NCBI GenBank assembly: GCA_964631865.1
Contig: CAZWAK010000014.1
Location: 1 to 64,000, forward strand
Origin: JAFDVL01 sp964631865
GTDB taxonomy: Bacteria; Acidobacteriota; Blastocatellia; RBC074
DNA length: 64,000 nt
Reading direction: 5' to 3'
The first letter of the stretch is position 1. Every line of letters begins with the position of its first letter. The translations under genes were made by a program, and so were the position numbers. Under the pieces are notes generated by a model. The model worked only from the letters and a program-made list of their open reading frames with translations. It was not told the origin of the DNA and did not search any database. This document shows positions 17,201 through 29,794 of this stretch, piece by piece.

Positions 17201-20200
17201 ATCGAACCATCGTGGAATTGAAACCAATAAAGAAAACCTTGTTAATGGTTACGGCATTGTGCTGATCGAACCATCGTGGAATTGAAACCCAATGAACGCG
17301 CGGCTGAGCCAATCACCGACCTTGCAGTGCTGATCGAACCATCGTGGAATTGAAACCAATCTCGGCAAGGGTTGGCTCTTTTTTTGCGAGTGGTGCTGAT
17401 CGAACCATCGTGGAATTGAAACAAATAATCAACTCGCCTTCCCAGCCGTTCGGCGTGCGGTGCTGATCGAACCATCGTGGAATTGAAACACTGAGCAGAA
17501 GGCCAGACAAGAAATAGGCGAGACAGGTGCTGATCGAACCATCGTGGAATTGAAACGACGACCTTGATGAAGCTGAGTATGAATTGCCGATTGTGCTGAT
17601 CGAACCATCGTGGAATTGAAACTATTGACGTTGCAAGTGGTTGGAATGGGCGGGCTGCAAGTGCTGATCGAACCATCGTGGAATTGAAACCTGGCGAAGC
17701 GAATCCGACAAGGTGTCGTGGTTGAGCGTGCTGATCGAACCATCGTGGAATTGAAACGCATCTTTGCTTCGTTGTGAATCTCGAATCATATAGCGTGCTG
17801 ATCGAACCATCGTGGAATTGAAACTTGTGTTTTTTCGCTTCAGTATCACTTAGTTCTCGTGTGCTGATCGAACCATCGTGGAATTGAAACGCTTTCCAGC
17901 GTCGAACTCATCGAGATTTGAGGAGCGGTGCTGATCGAACCATCGTGGAATTGAAACTCGAGTTCGTGGATTATGCTGAGGTCCTACGCTATTGTGCTGA
18001 TCGAACCATCGTGGAATTGAAACGGAGTTTGGGTTTTTGGTCTTTGCCCCATTGGCCCGGTGCTGATCGAACCATCGTGGAATTGAAACAAGCGAACATG
18101 GCCATTTCAACGCCGAACCTCGTGCTGATCGAACCATCGTGGAATTGAAACGGCGGAAGAACGACAGGAAATTACACGGGCACGGGAGTGCTGATCGAAC
18201 CATCGTGGAATTGAAACTCAACAAGCTGCCTAACTAATCATCTAAAATCGGATCGTGCTGATCGAACCATCGTGGAATTGAAACGGTCAGCCCCGCCGTC
18301 TGCACGAGATAGATGCCATGTGCTGATCGAACCATCGTGGAATTGAAACACCGTCACGGTGATCCGGCGCGTCCGGCTTTCCAGTGCTGATCGAACCATC
18401 GTGGAATTGAAACATCCCAGGCCTGGTAGACGCGCTCGCGCCACGCATCCGTGCTGATCGAACCATCGTGGAATTGAAACGTTGATGAGCGCGCCGCCAA
18501 TATTGGTCGTTGACATGTGCTGATCGAACCATCGTGGAATTGAAACCGCGATGCTCGGTTTGCGCCTCTCGCGCGTCCGTCGGTGCTGATCGAACCATCG
18601 TGGAATTGAAACATTTTCCTGCTTGGCAACTAAAGCCTCGTACTCTTCAGTGCTGATCGAACCATCGTGGAATTGAAACGCGCAACGACTGTCAGAGCGA
18701 AATCTTTGACGCTTTGTGCTGATCGAACCATCGTGGAATTGAAACTGACCCCGCCACGTTGCCCGCGTTTCTGAACGTCGCGTGCTGATCGAACCATCGT
18801 GGAATTGAAACGCACACGTTCGCCACACGCCTGGCCGACGCCGGCGCGGGTGCTGATCGAACCATCGTGGAATTGAAACAAGCTGTACCTGGGTGATAGT
18901 TCTCTCGCGCCGGGCGTGCTGATCGAACCATCGTGGAATTGAAACTCCGTCTCGAGCTTGATTCCGCCCTCGACGTTGAACGGTGCTGATCGAACCATCG
19001 TGGAATTGAAACCAGACTTCAGACTTTGGGTCTCAGGTCTGAGGTCTCGTGCTGATCGAACCATCGTGGAATTGAAACTCTGATTTTTCGCCACGAATTC
19101 CACGCATGGTCACGAGTGCTGATCGAACCATCGTGGAATTGAAACGATGTTAATACTTGGCACTATCGCGGCGGTCTTAGCGGGTGCTGATCGAACCATC
19201 GTGGAATTGAAACGACGCCCACGCTTCGGCTTGTCCTCGTTTTCGACGTGCTGATCGAACCATCGTGGAATTGAAACGCCGCTTGAGCAGGGCAAGAGTA
19301 ATCTGCCCGCTTAGTGCTGATCGAACCATCGTGGAATTGAAACCGTAAGACTTGATGCGTCTTTCGATGGCCTGCACATCCGTGCTGATCGAACCATCGT
19401 GGAATTGAAACAGCTCTTGCCCGGCCATGATCTTGACCATCGCCTGGGTGCTGATCGAACCATCGTGGAATTGAAACCAAGTGAAAAGCACTTGAACTTA
19501 TCGCCCATGATCACGTGCTGATCGAACCATCGTGGAATTGAAACCAAATGGATTGTCTTCAGGCTCGGTGATAAATTCGGGGTGCTGATCGAACCATCGT
19601 GGAATTGAAACCGACGATTTCAGCCGAGAGGTTAAGCTGCGCGGGCTGTGCTGATCGAACCATCGTGGAATTGAAACACGTCATCTTGTAATTTATCGTA
19701 TTGGTGTCAGCAAGTGCTGATCGAACCATCGTGGAATTGAAACTCGCGTAGATTCCCTGCTGCAAGAGATTGCCCCACCAGTGCTGATCGAACCATCGTG
19801 GAATTGAAACTCGCCATCGCCGCGAATTTACGGCGTGCGCGCAATTGGTGCTGATCGAACCATCGTGGAATTGAAACCGCAGCGCGCACGGCTCGCAAAA
19901 GGCGAAGTGGCTGTGTGCTGATCGAACCATCGTGGAATTGAAACTTCGATTAACAAATCGAATTTCGTTGTCGGCGAAGCGGTGCTGATCGAACCATCGT
20001 GGAATTGAAACATTGCCACGCCTGCTTTGATCGCAGCATCGCCAACTGGTGCTGATCGAACCATCGTGGAATTGAAACTTTGATTGTGTCGCCAGCTATA
20101 GGTTTTCATTTTCCGTGCTGATCGAACCATCGTGGAATTGAAACCAAAGCGATTTTGCCCAACCTTGAAGCTAATGTATCCCGTGCTGATCGAACCATCG

Positions 20201-22193
20201 TGGAATTGAAACCCGTCTTATTGAAGGCGACTTTACAGACCGGATCAAGTGCTGATCGAACCATCGTGGAATTGAAACAGTACGCCCTCTAACCTTGACG
20301 CGCATCAGTCTGCCCGTGCTGATCGAACCATCGTGGAATTGAAACCCGTTTTGGGTGAAAAATGCACTCGCGCACCTGCACGGTGCTGATCGAACCATCG
20401 TGGAATTGAAACACATTGACCTATTCGGCTACAAGATTCCGAAACTTGGTGCTGATCGAACCATCGTGGAATTGAAACCGCCACAATCGCGGCACTTGAA
20501 ACAACGATTCTCAAGTGCTGATCGAACCATCGTGGAATTGAAACTAGAAAAGGGGCTTCTGCGCCATCGCCTGACTTTTTCGTGCTGATCGAACCATCGT
20601 GGAATTGAAACAAACGCGGCATTCAGTTAGATCAACAAGAATTTGCGGTGCTGATCGAACCATCGTGGAATTGAAACTGTGGCTGTCGGCGAGTGTGATC
20701 GTCGTGGCGTCGGGTGCTGATCGAACCATCGTGGAATTGAAACCGTGCCTCACCCGCGCGGCGGAAAGGAGATCATCATGTGCTGATCGAACCATCGTGG
20801 AATTGAAACGAAATGGCCGGTGCCGAATTCGAGGCAGAAAAATGGCGTGCTGATCGAACCATCGTGGAATTGAAACGACTTTCGAGCGATGCCGAAACTC
20901 CGGTTCGGGCGGCGTGCTGATCGAACCATCGTGGAATTGAAACCAACATTCGCTTTGGCCGCGCGCACGGCAAATGCGAGTGCTGATCGAACCATCGTGG
21001 AATTGAAACCGCCAGTTTCTCCGCGCATTCCGGGCCACTGCCGCGCGTGCTGATCGAACCATCGTGGAATTGAAACACGGACACGAGATCGCGGAGCTGG
21101 TCAGCCAAACCCAGTGCTGATCGAACCATCGTGGAATTGAAACATCAAGACCAAGTTAGATGTTTCAATTTAGGAGATTGTGCTGATCGAACCATCGTGG
21201 AATTGAAACCTTTCACGAAAGGAATTTTTATGATTTCAACCTGGGGTGCTGATCGAACCATCGTGGAATTGAAACCCCGATCACGTGGAGGTGGTCGTGT
21301 CGTCGCCGCCCGTGCTGATCGAACCATCGTGGAATTGAAACATTGTGCGGCGTTTTGTGGACGAAGGGTCCTTCGCGGTGCTGATCGAACCATCGTGGAA
21401 TTGAAACGCGAAAACCAAATGCGGCTGCTGCTGCCAACCACCGTGCTGATCGAACCATCGTGGAATTGAAACCATAGACTTTGATCGTCGTCCCCGTCAC
21501 CTGGATTTGTGCTGATCGAACCATCGTGGAATTGAAACTTAACCAAATCGCCTCGGCGGTGGCAGCGCAAATGTGTGCTGATCGAACCATCGTGGAATTG
21601 AAACCGCCCGTATCAAGTGGATGTTTCGCGCTTCGTCAAAGTGCTGATCGAACCATCGTGGAATTGAAACATGGACGTGGGCGGTCTGCCTGCGGTCGCG
21701 TTGCAGGTGCTGATCGAACCATCGTGGAATTGAAACGAAATTGATTCAAGAAGGAAACTCCCAACGCCGCGAGTGCTGATCGAACCATCGTGGAATTGAA
21801 ACACCACTTGCAACGTCAATAAGGAAAGATCGCTCAGCGTGCTGATCGAACCATCGTGGAATTGAAACCTGCAATCGCTTTCTTGATTGCCTCAACCTTG
21901 ATCGGTGCTGATCGAACCATCGTGGAATTGAAACCTTCGCGGCTGGGGCCCATCGGCCCCAAAACCGCAGGGTGCTGATCGAACCATCGTGGAATTGAAA
22001 CATAATCGGCATACGATTCTGACCAATCGACCGCTTCGTGCTGATCGAACCATCGTGGAATTGAAACTGTACGACGGTCGTTTGTTCGCGACGTGTTCGT
22101 GTTGTGCTGATCGAACCATCGTGGAATTGAAACGGCGCAAGGTCAATTCAGGAGCCGCAATCAAATCCTGTGCTGATCGAACCATCGTGAAAC
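14212..22193 (+). CRISPR. Type I-D CRISPR array, 121 repeats and 120 spacers
   Basis: The 30-bp repeat begins GTGCTGATCG and ends GGAATTGAAAC. I located 121 repeat starts by hand, from 14212 to 22170. The unit length is 62-68 bases, so spacers are 32-38 bases, mostly 36-37. The copies appear identical as far as I read them, except the last (22170-22193), which lacks six bases (GAATTG) before the final AAAC. The repeat 3' end ATTGAAAC matches the common 8-nt crRNA tag left by Cas6. Internal dyad symmetry is weak (CCA-TCG-TGG). Position directly after cas2 and decay only at the distal end support transcription on the plus strand. The array ends six bases from the stop codon of a convergent PQQ dehydrogenase gene. 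Confidence 0.98.
19013..19048 (+). other. CRISPR spacer with heptamer-repeat texture
   Basis: This 36-base spacer splits into CAGACTT, CAGACTT, TGGGTCT, CAGGTCT, GAGGTCT and a final C. It resembles the dispersed heptamer repeats of this genome more than ordinary coding DNA, so it may be self-derived or taken from an element carrying such repeats. Confidence 0.5.
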
Positions 22194-22198
22194 TATTC

Positions 22199-24544
22199 CT
22201 ACTCCATCTCCGGCAATGCCCAACTAAACAACATCCCGCCAATCGAACAGGCGACGAACTGCCGTCCGTTCACCGCGTAGCTGATCGGGGAAGCATGCGG
22301 ATCGCCGCCGGTTTGCGTCTTCCAAAGCAATTTGCCGGTCTTGGTGTTGAAGCCCAGCACGAACCCGTCCGTCGTGGTCGCAAACGTCACGCCGCCTGCC
22401 GTCGCCAGCAATCCATTGCCCAAGCCGCCCGCGTTCAGTTTGTAATCCCACATCTTCTGGCCCGTCGTCGGATCCATCGCCATCACGCCGCCCCAATCTT
22501 TTTCGCCCGGCGGAAAGAACCGCCCGCCCCAATAGGATTTCCCGACTTCATACTTCTGGTCTTCTTTGATGAAGATGTTGCCTTGTTCTCGATAGGTGAA
22601 AAGAAAGTAGCCCGATTCCGGATCGAACGAGGGAGATTGCCAATTCGTCCCGCCTGTTAAGCTCGGATAGACCAGCACGCCTTCTGCCGAAGGTTCTTTG
22701 CCCGCCAGCATCGGACGACCTTTGGCATCCAACCCCGTTGCCCAATTCTGTCGCACGAACGGTGTGCCAAATAAAAACTCACCTGTCGTGCGATCCAACA
22801 CATAAAAGAACGCATTGCGCTGGGCGGTAATCAACAGCTTGCGCGGCTGGCCTTTCCAGTTCATATCCACGAGCATCGGCGTTTGGTTCGCGTCCCAATC
22901 GAACACGTCGTGGGGCACGAATTGGAAATGCCATTTGCGTTTGCCGGTGTTGGGATCAAGCGCGACGACCGAACAGGTAAACAAGTTGTCGCCTGTGCGC
23001 ACATCGCCGTTCAAATCGGGGCCGGGATTGCCGACTTGCCAATACAACGTGTCCGTTGCCGGATCGTATGTGCCCGTTGTCCACGTTGTGCCTGCGCCTT
23101 GCTTCCAACTGTCGCCCGCCCACGTGTCATGGCCGAATTCGCCCGGCCCCGGAATCGTCCAGAAGCGCCACAAGCGTTTGCCGGTCGCCGGATCGTACGC
23201 ATCAATAAACCCGCGCACGCCGAATTCGCCGCCGCCAATGCCCGTGATGATTTTGTCTTTCAGCGCAAGCGGAGCCATGTAGGAAAAATGGCCCTCGGAC
23301 GCTTTCGCCATTTCGACTTTCCAGAGTTCGCGCCCGGTTTTCGCGTCCAGCGCGACCACGTAGGCATCCGCTGTCGTCAAAAATAACCGCCCGCCCAGCA
23401 TCGCAAAGCCGCGATTGGGCTGACCGGGCGTGTACGTTTTCGGGTCGGCTGGATTGTACTTGTATGTCCACAGCGCTTTGCCCGTCGCGGCGTCGAGCGC
23501 ATAAGCAAAATTCGACGCGGCAGTCGTGTACATAATCCCGTCCACGACCAATGGCGAGGCTTGCAGTCCGCCATTGCCTTGCGGTTGAAAGACCCACGCG
23601 GTTTGCAGTTGCGCCACATTCGTCAAATTGATTTGCTTCAGCAACGAATAATGACGGCCTTCGTAATCGCCGAAGTACGTGAGCCAGTTGTGCGGCTCCT
23701 GACGCGAGTTGACGATGCGCTCAAAGGCCAAACCGCCCTTCATCAGCATCAACGCGGCTTTGCTCAAGTCCGGCGTCTTGAGCGACTTCAAATAGGCAAT
23801 CAAATTGTCCATCTGCTCGGCGTTGAGCTTTTGCCCGTAGTTCGCGGGCATAATGGATTTCTCGGCGTATTTGATCTCGGTCAAATCTTTTTTCTTGAGC
23901 AGATGAAACTCCTCGTCGCGGCTGAAGAGCGCGAGCGCGAACGAATCTTCGTAGCGGCGCAAACCGCGAATCGTCTTGCCGTCTTTGGTTTTCACTTCGA
24001 CAAAGTTCGGAGCGTAACCTTCGTCGGAACCGGGTTTCAGAATGCGCTTCTTGAGGTCGTTCACGCTCAAATTGCCAATCGTCGAAAGATCAGGCGCATA
24101 GCGGCTCCCCGCGCCGTTGACCATGTGACAGCCCACGCAGTTCGCTTTGAAAACAGCTTCGCCTGCCGCGATATTGCCCGTGACTTTTTCTGCGCTGCCG
24201 CCGCCCATCGCGCGCAGGAAGCTGACGACCTGCCACGTCTCGTCGTCCTTCAAACCCATGCCCGGCATCGCTGTGCCGCTGATGCCGTTCTTGATGACTT
24301 CAAACAATTGCGCGTCTTCGTTGCCGCGCTTGAACGTGCCTTTGTTGACGGCGGGGCCGCGTCCGCCATCGCCTTTCGAGCCGTGACAGCCCGCGCACAT
24401 CGCATCGTAAATGCGTTTGCCGGCTTCGATGGCTTCGGGTTTGCCTTCGAGCGGATTTTTGCCGGGGCCGTGTTGAGCCATTAACAAGCGGGAAAAAACA
24501 ATGCTGACAAACAGGGCGATCAAGAGCCAATGGATTTTCTTCAT
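22199..24544 (-). CDS. PQQ-dependent dehydrogenase with two N-terminal cytochrome c domains
   Basis: A 781-residue periplasmic quinoprotein. It has a signal peptide (MKKIHWLLIALFVSIVF), two c-type heme motifs (CAGCH 50-54 and CVGCH 136-140) each in a small cytochrome c domain, and then an eight-bladed PQQ propeller from about residue 290 with repeats such as ALDAATGKALW, ALDPNTGKRKWHFQ and GFNTKTGKLLW. Such enzymes oxidise alcohols or sugars and pass electrons to the attached hemes; the substrate cannot be read from the sequence. GAGGAAA precedes ATG 24544. It is convergent with the CRISPR array, whose last repeat ends six bases from the stop codon, so antisense read-through from the array is possible. 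Confidence 0.88.
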   Translation of the reverse strand: MKKIHWLLIALFVSIVFSRLLMAQHGPGKNPLEGKPEAIEAGKRIYDAMCAGCHGSKGDGGRGPAVNKGTFKRGNEDAQLFEVIKNGISGTAMPGMGLKDDETWQVVSFLRAMGGGSAEKVTGNIAAGEAVFKANCVGCHMVNGAGSRYAPDLSTIGNLSVNDLKKRILKPGSDEGYAPNFVEVKTKDGKTIRGLRRYEDSFALALFSRDEEFHLLKKKDLTEIKYAEKSIMPANYGQKLNAEQMDNLIAYLKSLKTPDLSKAALMLMKGGLAFERIVNSRQEPHNWLTYFGDYEGRHYSLLKQINLTNVAQLQTAWVFQPQGNGGLQASPLVVDGIMYTTAASNFAYALDAATGKALWTYKYNPADPKTYTPGQPNRGFAMLGGRLFLTTADAYVVALDAKTGRELWKVEMAKASEGHFSYMAPLALKDKIITGIGGGEFGVRGFIDAYDPATGKRLWRFWTIPGPGEFGHDTWAGDSWKQGAGTTWTTGTYDPATDTLYWQVGNPGPDLNGDVRTGDNLFTCSVVALDPNTGKRKWHFQFVPHDVFDWDANQTPMLVDMNWKGQPRKLLITAQRNAFFYVLDRTTGEFLFGTPFVRQNWATGLDAKGRPMLAGKEPSAEGVLVYPSLTGGTNWQSPSFDPESGYFLFTYREQGNIFIKEDQKYEVGKSYWGGRFFPPGEKDWGGVMAMDPTTGQKMWDYKLNAGGLGNGLLATAGGVTFATTTDGFVLGFNTKTGKLLWKTQTGGDPHASPISYAVNGRQFVACSIGGMLFSWALPEME

Positions 24545-24884
24545 GCGTTTCCTCGTTGCTTGGAATTGGTTGTAAGCGTTGTGCGCTCAGTCTGCGCCGC
24601 ATAAATTATCATCAAGCGTGATGGTCTGACCACTGTTCTGCAACCGAAAGCGCAAAAGTCGTGGGCGAAAACCAACAAAAAGCTTGTGCCCGAAACATTT
24701 TTGCCGCACTGCGCCGAATTGCGGTTGCCTCCGTTTTGTTCCTGTGTTTATAATCCGCCGCGCAAACAAAGATTGATACATCCCCCAAGCCCTTACCTCA
24801 CGGTCGCTCACAGTTTATTTGGTAAATTTATCGTCGCTCGCTGTGCGCGGTTTCGCGCAGCCGCAAAAGCAAAGGGATTTCTCC
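24545..24884. other. Divergent intergenic region between PQQ dehydrogenase and DUF1800 genes
   Basis: About 340 bases without a supported gene. It holds a strong plus-strand promoter candidate (24725-24754) and must also carry the minus-strand promoter of the PQQ dehydrogenase, which I could not place with confidence. Confidence 0.5.
24725..24754 (+). promoter_or_regulatory. Predicted promoter of the DUF1800-DUF1501 operon
   Basis: TTGCCT (24725-24730) and a perfect TATAAT (24749-24754) are separated by 18 bases, about 130 bases upstream of the DUF1800 gene. Confidence 0.6.
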
Positions 24885-27725
<2,841 letters not shown>

Positions 27726-27778
27726 TGCAGGTAACACGATTTGCCAAATCGCGCTACGTTTCTGAGGAGTAATCTACA

Positions 27779-29140
27779 ATGTCATTCTCTCGCAGAAATT
27801 TTCTCAAACATTCGCTCTGCGCCGGTCTCGGTGCGACGAGCGCCGCCAGTTTGTTCCAGCATCTCACGTTGTCCGCCGCCGCTGCCGCTCCGGCAATGCA
27901 GGCTAACGATTTCAAAGCCCTCGTCTGCGTCTTTTTGTTCGGCGGCAACGACGGCGACAACACGATCATTCCCTACAGCCAAAACGATTACAACGCTTAT
28001 GCCGCCGCGCGCACGATTTTGGCTTTGCCGCGCACGGACTTGTTGCCGATCACGCCGATGACGAGCGATGGGCGTGCGTTTGCCCTGCATCCGAGCCTGC
28101 CGGAATTGCAGTCGTGGTTTGCGCAGAAAAAACTCGCCATCGTGGCGAACGTCGGGCCGTTGCTCGCGCCGACGACGCGCACGCAATATCAGCAAAAGTC
28201 TGTGCCGTTGCCGCCGCAATTGTTTTCGCACAGCGATCAGCAAACGCATTGGCAAACCGCGTGGCCCGAAGAAATTCCCAAAACCGGTTGGGGCGGACGG
28301 TTGGCCGATGTCATCAACGCGCTCAACACGAACCCGCAAATTGCGATGTCCATTTCGCTGAACGGCACGAACATGTTTCAGACGTCGAATCAGGTGTTCC
28401 CGCAACTGATTTCCAGCGATGGCACAGTCAAGTTGTGGTACTACAACGAGGCAGCGGATTACGCCGGCACGAACCTGACCAAAGCATTTCTGCAACAAAC
28501 GCACAGCAACGTGTTCGAGAAGGCGTATCAAGGCACATTCAAGAGCGCGATTGAAAACGAACGCCGCTTGAGTGCCGCGCTCGAAAAAGCACCCAGCACA
28601 ACGACGGTCTTTCCCGACAACCGGCTGGCGAAACAATTGGCAATGATCGCCAAATTGATTTCGGTGCGCGCGGAGTTAGGCTTGCGCCGACAGGTCTTTT
28701 TCTGCTCGCTGGACGGCTTCGACACGCACGGCGATCAATTGACAGCGCACAGCACGTTGCTGCGCCAAGTCAGTCAATCGCTTGATGCGTTTTACAAAAC
28801 GACAGTGGAATTAGGCGTGGCGAACAACGTTACCGCGTTCACCGCGACAGATTTTGGTCGCACGTACAAGAGCAATGGCAAAGGCTCGGATCACGGCTGG
28901 GGCGGTTATCAATTCGTGCTCGGCGGCGCAGTCAAAGGCGGCGATGTGTACGGCAAAATCCCCGTGCTGCAAGTCAACGGCCCGGACGACACGAGCGATG
29001 GCCGCTGGATTCCCACGATTGCGACGGAAGAATACGCCGCCACGCTTGCAACCTGGCTCGGCCTGAACGCGGGCGATTTGCCGACGGTGTTTCCCAACAT
29101 CGGACGGTTCGCGCGCCCGAATTTAGGGTTTATGAGTTGA
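27779..29140 (+). CDS. DUF1501 protein with Tat signal
   Basis: A 453-residue protein with a twin-arginine signal (SRRNFLKHSL) and the family segments VCVFLFGGNDGDN (after the signal), DGFDTHGDQ, and FGRTYKSNGKGSDHGWGGYQFVLGG. DUF1501 belongs to the alkaline-phosphatase-like (sulfatase) superfamily by fold; a catalytic role is not established. GAGGAG precedes ATG 27779. It lies 53 bases after the DUF1800 gene, the standard pair, and the two are probably co-exported and functionally linked. Confidence 0.92.
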   Translation: MSFSRRNFLKHSLCAGLGATSAASLFQHLTLSAAAAAPAMQANDFKALVCVFLFGGNDGDNTIIPYSQNDYNAYAAARTILALPRTDLLPITPMTSDGRAFALHPSLPELQSWFAQKKLAIVANVGPLLAPTTRTQYQQKSVPLPPQLFSHSDQQTHWQTAWPEEIPKTGWGGRLADVINALNTNPQIAMSISLNGTNMFQTSNQVFPQLISSDGTVKLWYYNEAADYAGTNLTKAFLQQTHSNVFEKAYQGTFKSAIENERRLSAALEKAPSTTTVFPDNRLAKQLAMIAKLISVRAELGLRRQVFFCSLDGFDTHGDQLTAHSTLLRQVSQSLDAFYKTTVELGVANNVTAFTATDFGRTYKSNGKGSDHGWGGYQFVLGGAVKGGDVYGKIPVLQVNGPDDTSDGRWIPTIATEEYAATLATWLGLNAGDLPTVFPNIGRFARPNLGFMS

Positions 29141-29233
29141 CGGCTGGTCGCACCTCCACCCTTCAGCCAGAACCTTGCAGCAGCGATGGGCGGGTGACTG
29201 GTTGTACGAAAGAGCGCGATGATGGAATGACGA

Positions 29234-29665
29234 TCAGTAGCCCGTTGAATTAACGTAAGCGTTGATGTGCCGCAGTTCTTCGTCTTTTTCTTCGATCTCG
29301 ATTTGCAACAGATCGCGCAGTGAAACGAAGCCGAGCAGGCGTCCTTCTTCGACAATCGGCAGATGACGACATTTGGCCTGTTGCATTTGCCGCAAGCCCG
29401 CGTCGTAACTTTCCTCCGGCGTGCAGGCCACGACTTCGCGGGTCATCACTTCGGACACGCGCGTGTGTGCCGCATCCAGCCCGGCCACGACGACGCGCGT
29501 CATCAGGTCGCGTTCGGAAAACACCCCGACACAATAGTCGCCGTCTACGACTGCCGCAGCGCCGATCCTTTTTTCGGTCATATACTGCGCGGCTTCCAGC
29601 ACCGTCCAATGCTGATTGATGGAATACAGCGGGCGTCCGCGAACGATGGAATGGAGCGTGTTCAT
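29234..29665 (-). CDS. Two-CBS-domain protein
   Basis: A 143-residue protein made of two CBS motifs: first MTEKRIGAAAVVDGDYCVGVFSERDL, then the pair after VSEVMTREV with CRHLPIVEEGRLLGFVSLRDLL. Stand-alone CBS pairs bind adenine nucleotides and act as energy or redox sensors. AGGAGG precedes ATG 29665. No partner enzyme is adjacent, so the target is unknown. Confidence 0.92.
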   Translation of the reverse strand: MNTLHSIVRGRPLYSINQHWTVLEAAQYMTEKRIGAAAVVDGDYCVGVFSERDLMTRVVVAGLDAAHTRVSEVMTREVVACTPEESYDAGLRQMQQAKCRHLPIVEEGRLLGFVSLRDLLQIEIEEKDEELRHINAYVNSTGY

Positions 29666-29755
29666 AACAACCTCCTAACCAATTGTGGGACTCTGAGAGT
29701 TCAGTTTGCGCGCGTTGCCGCGATGACAACGCAGTGCCGTTATTGTAGGACTGGA

Positions 29756-29778
29756 AACAAAAAAGCTCAATCCTGAGC
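29756..29778 (-). terminator. Rho-independent terminator after the esterase gene
   Basis: On the minus strand GCTCA-GGAT-TGAGC forms a five-pair stem and is followed by TTTTTTG. It lies 16 bases past the stop codon of the CE15-like gene. Confidence 0.65.
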
Positions 29779-29794
29779 GAAGAGTTTTGCGCCG

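Noticed and set aside
14212..22193. Dozens of long open frames across the array encoding repeated MVRSA, PRWFDQH or FHDGSIST motifs
   Set aside because: They arise because the 30-bp repeat has no stop in several frames and the repeat-spacer unit averages about 66 bases, close to a multiple of three. The variable parts are spacers, so these are not protein repeats.
22224..24602. Several long frames opposite or beside the PQQ dehydrogenase
   Set aside because: These are shadows produced by GC-rich codon bias in the true gene.
24686..24884. Open frames between the PQQ dehydrogenase and DUF1800 genes
   Set aside because: They span a strong promoter and lack family similarity.
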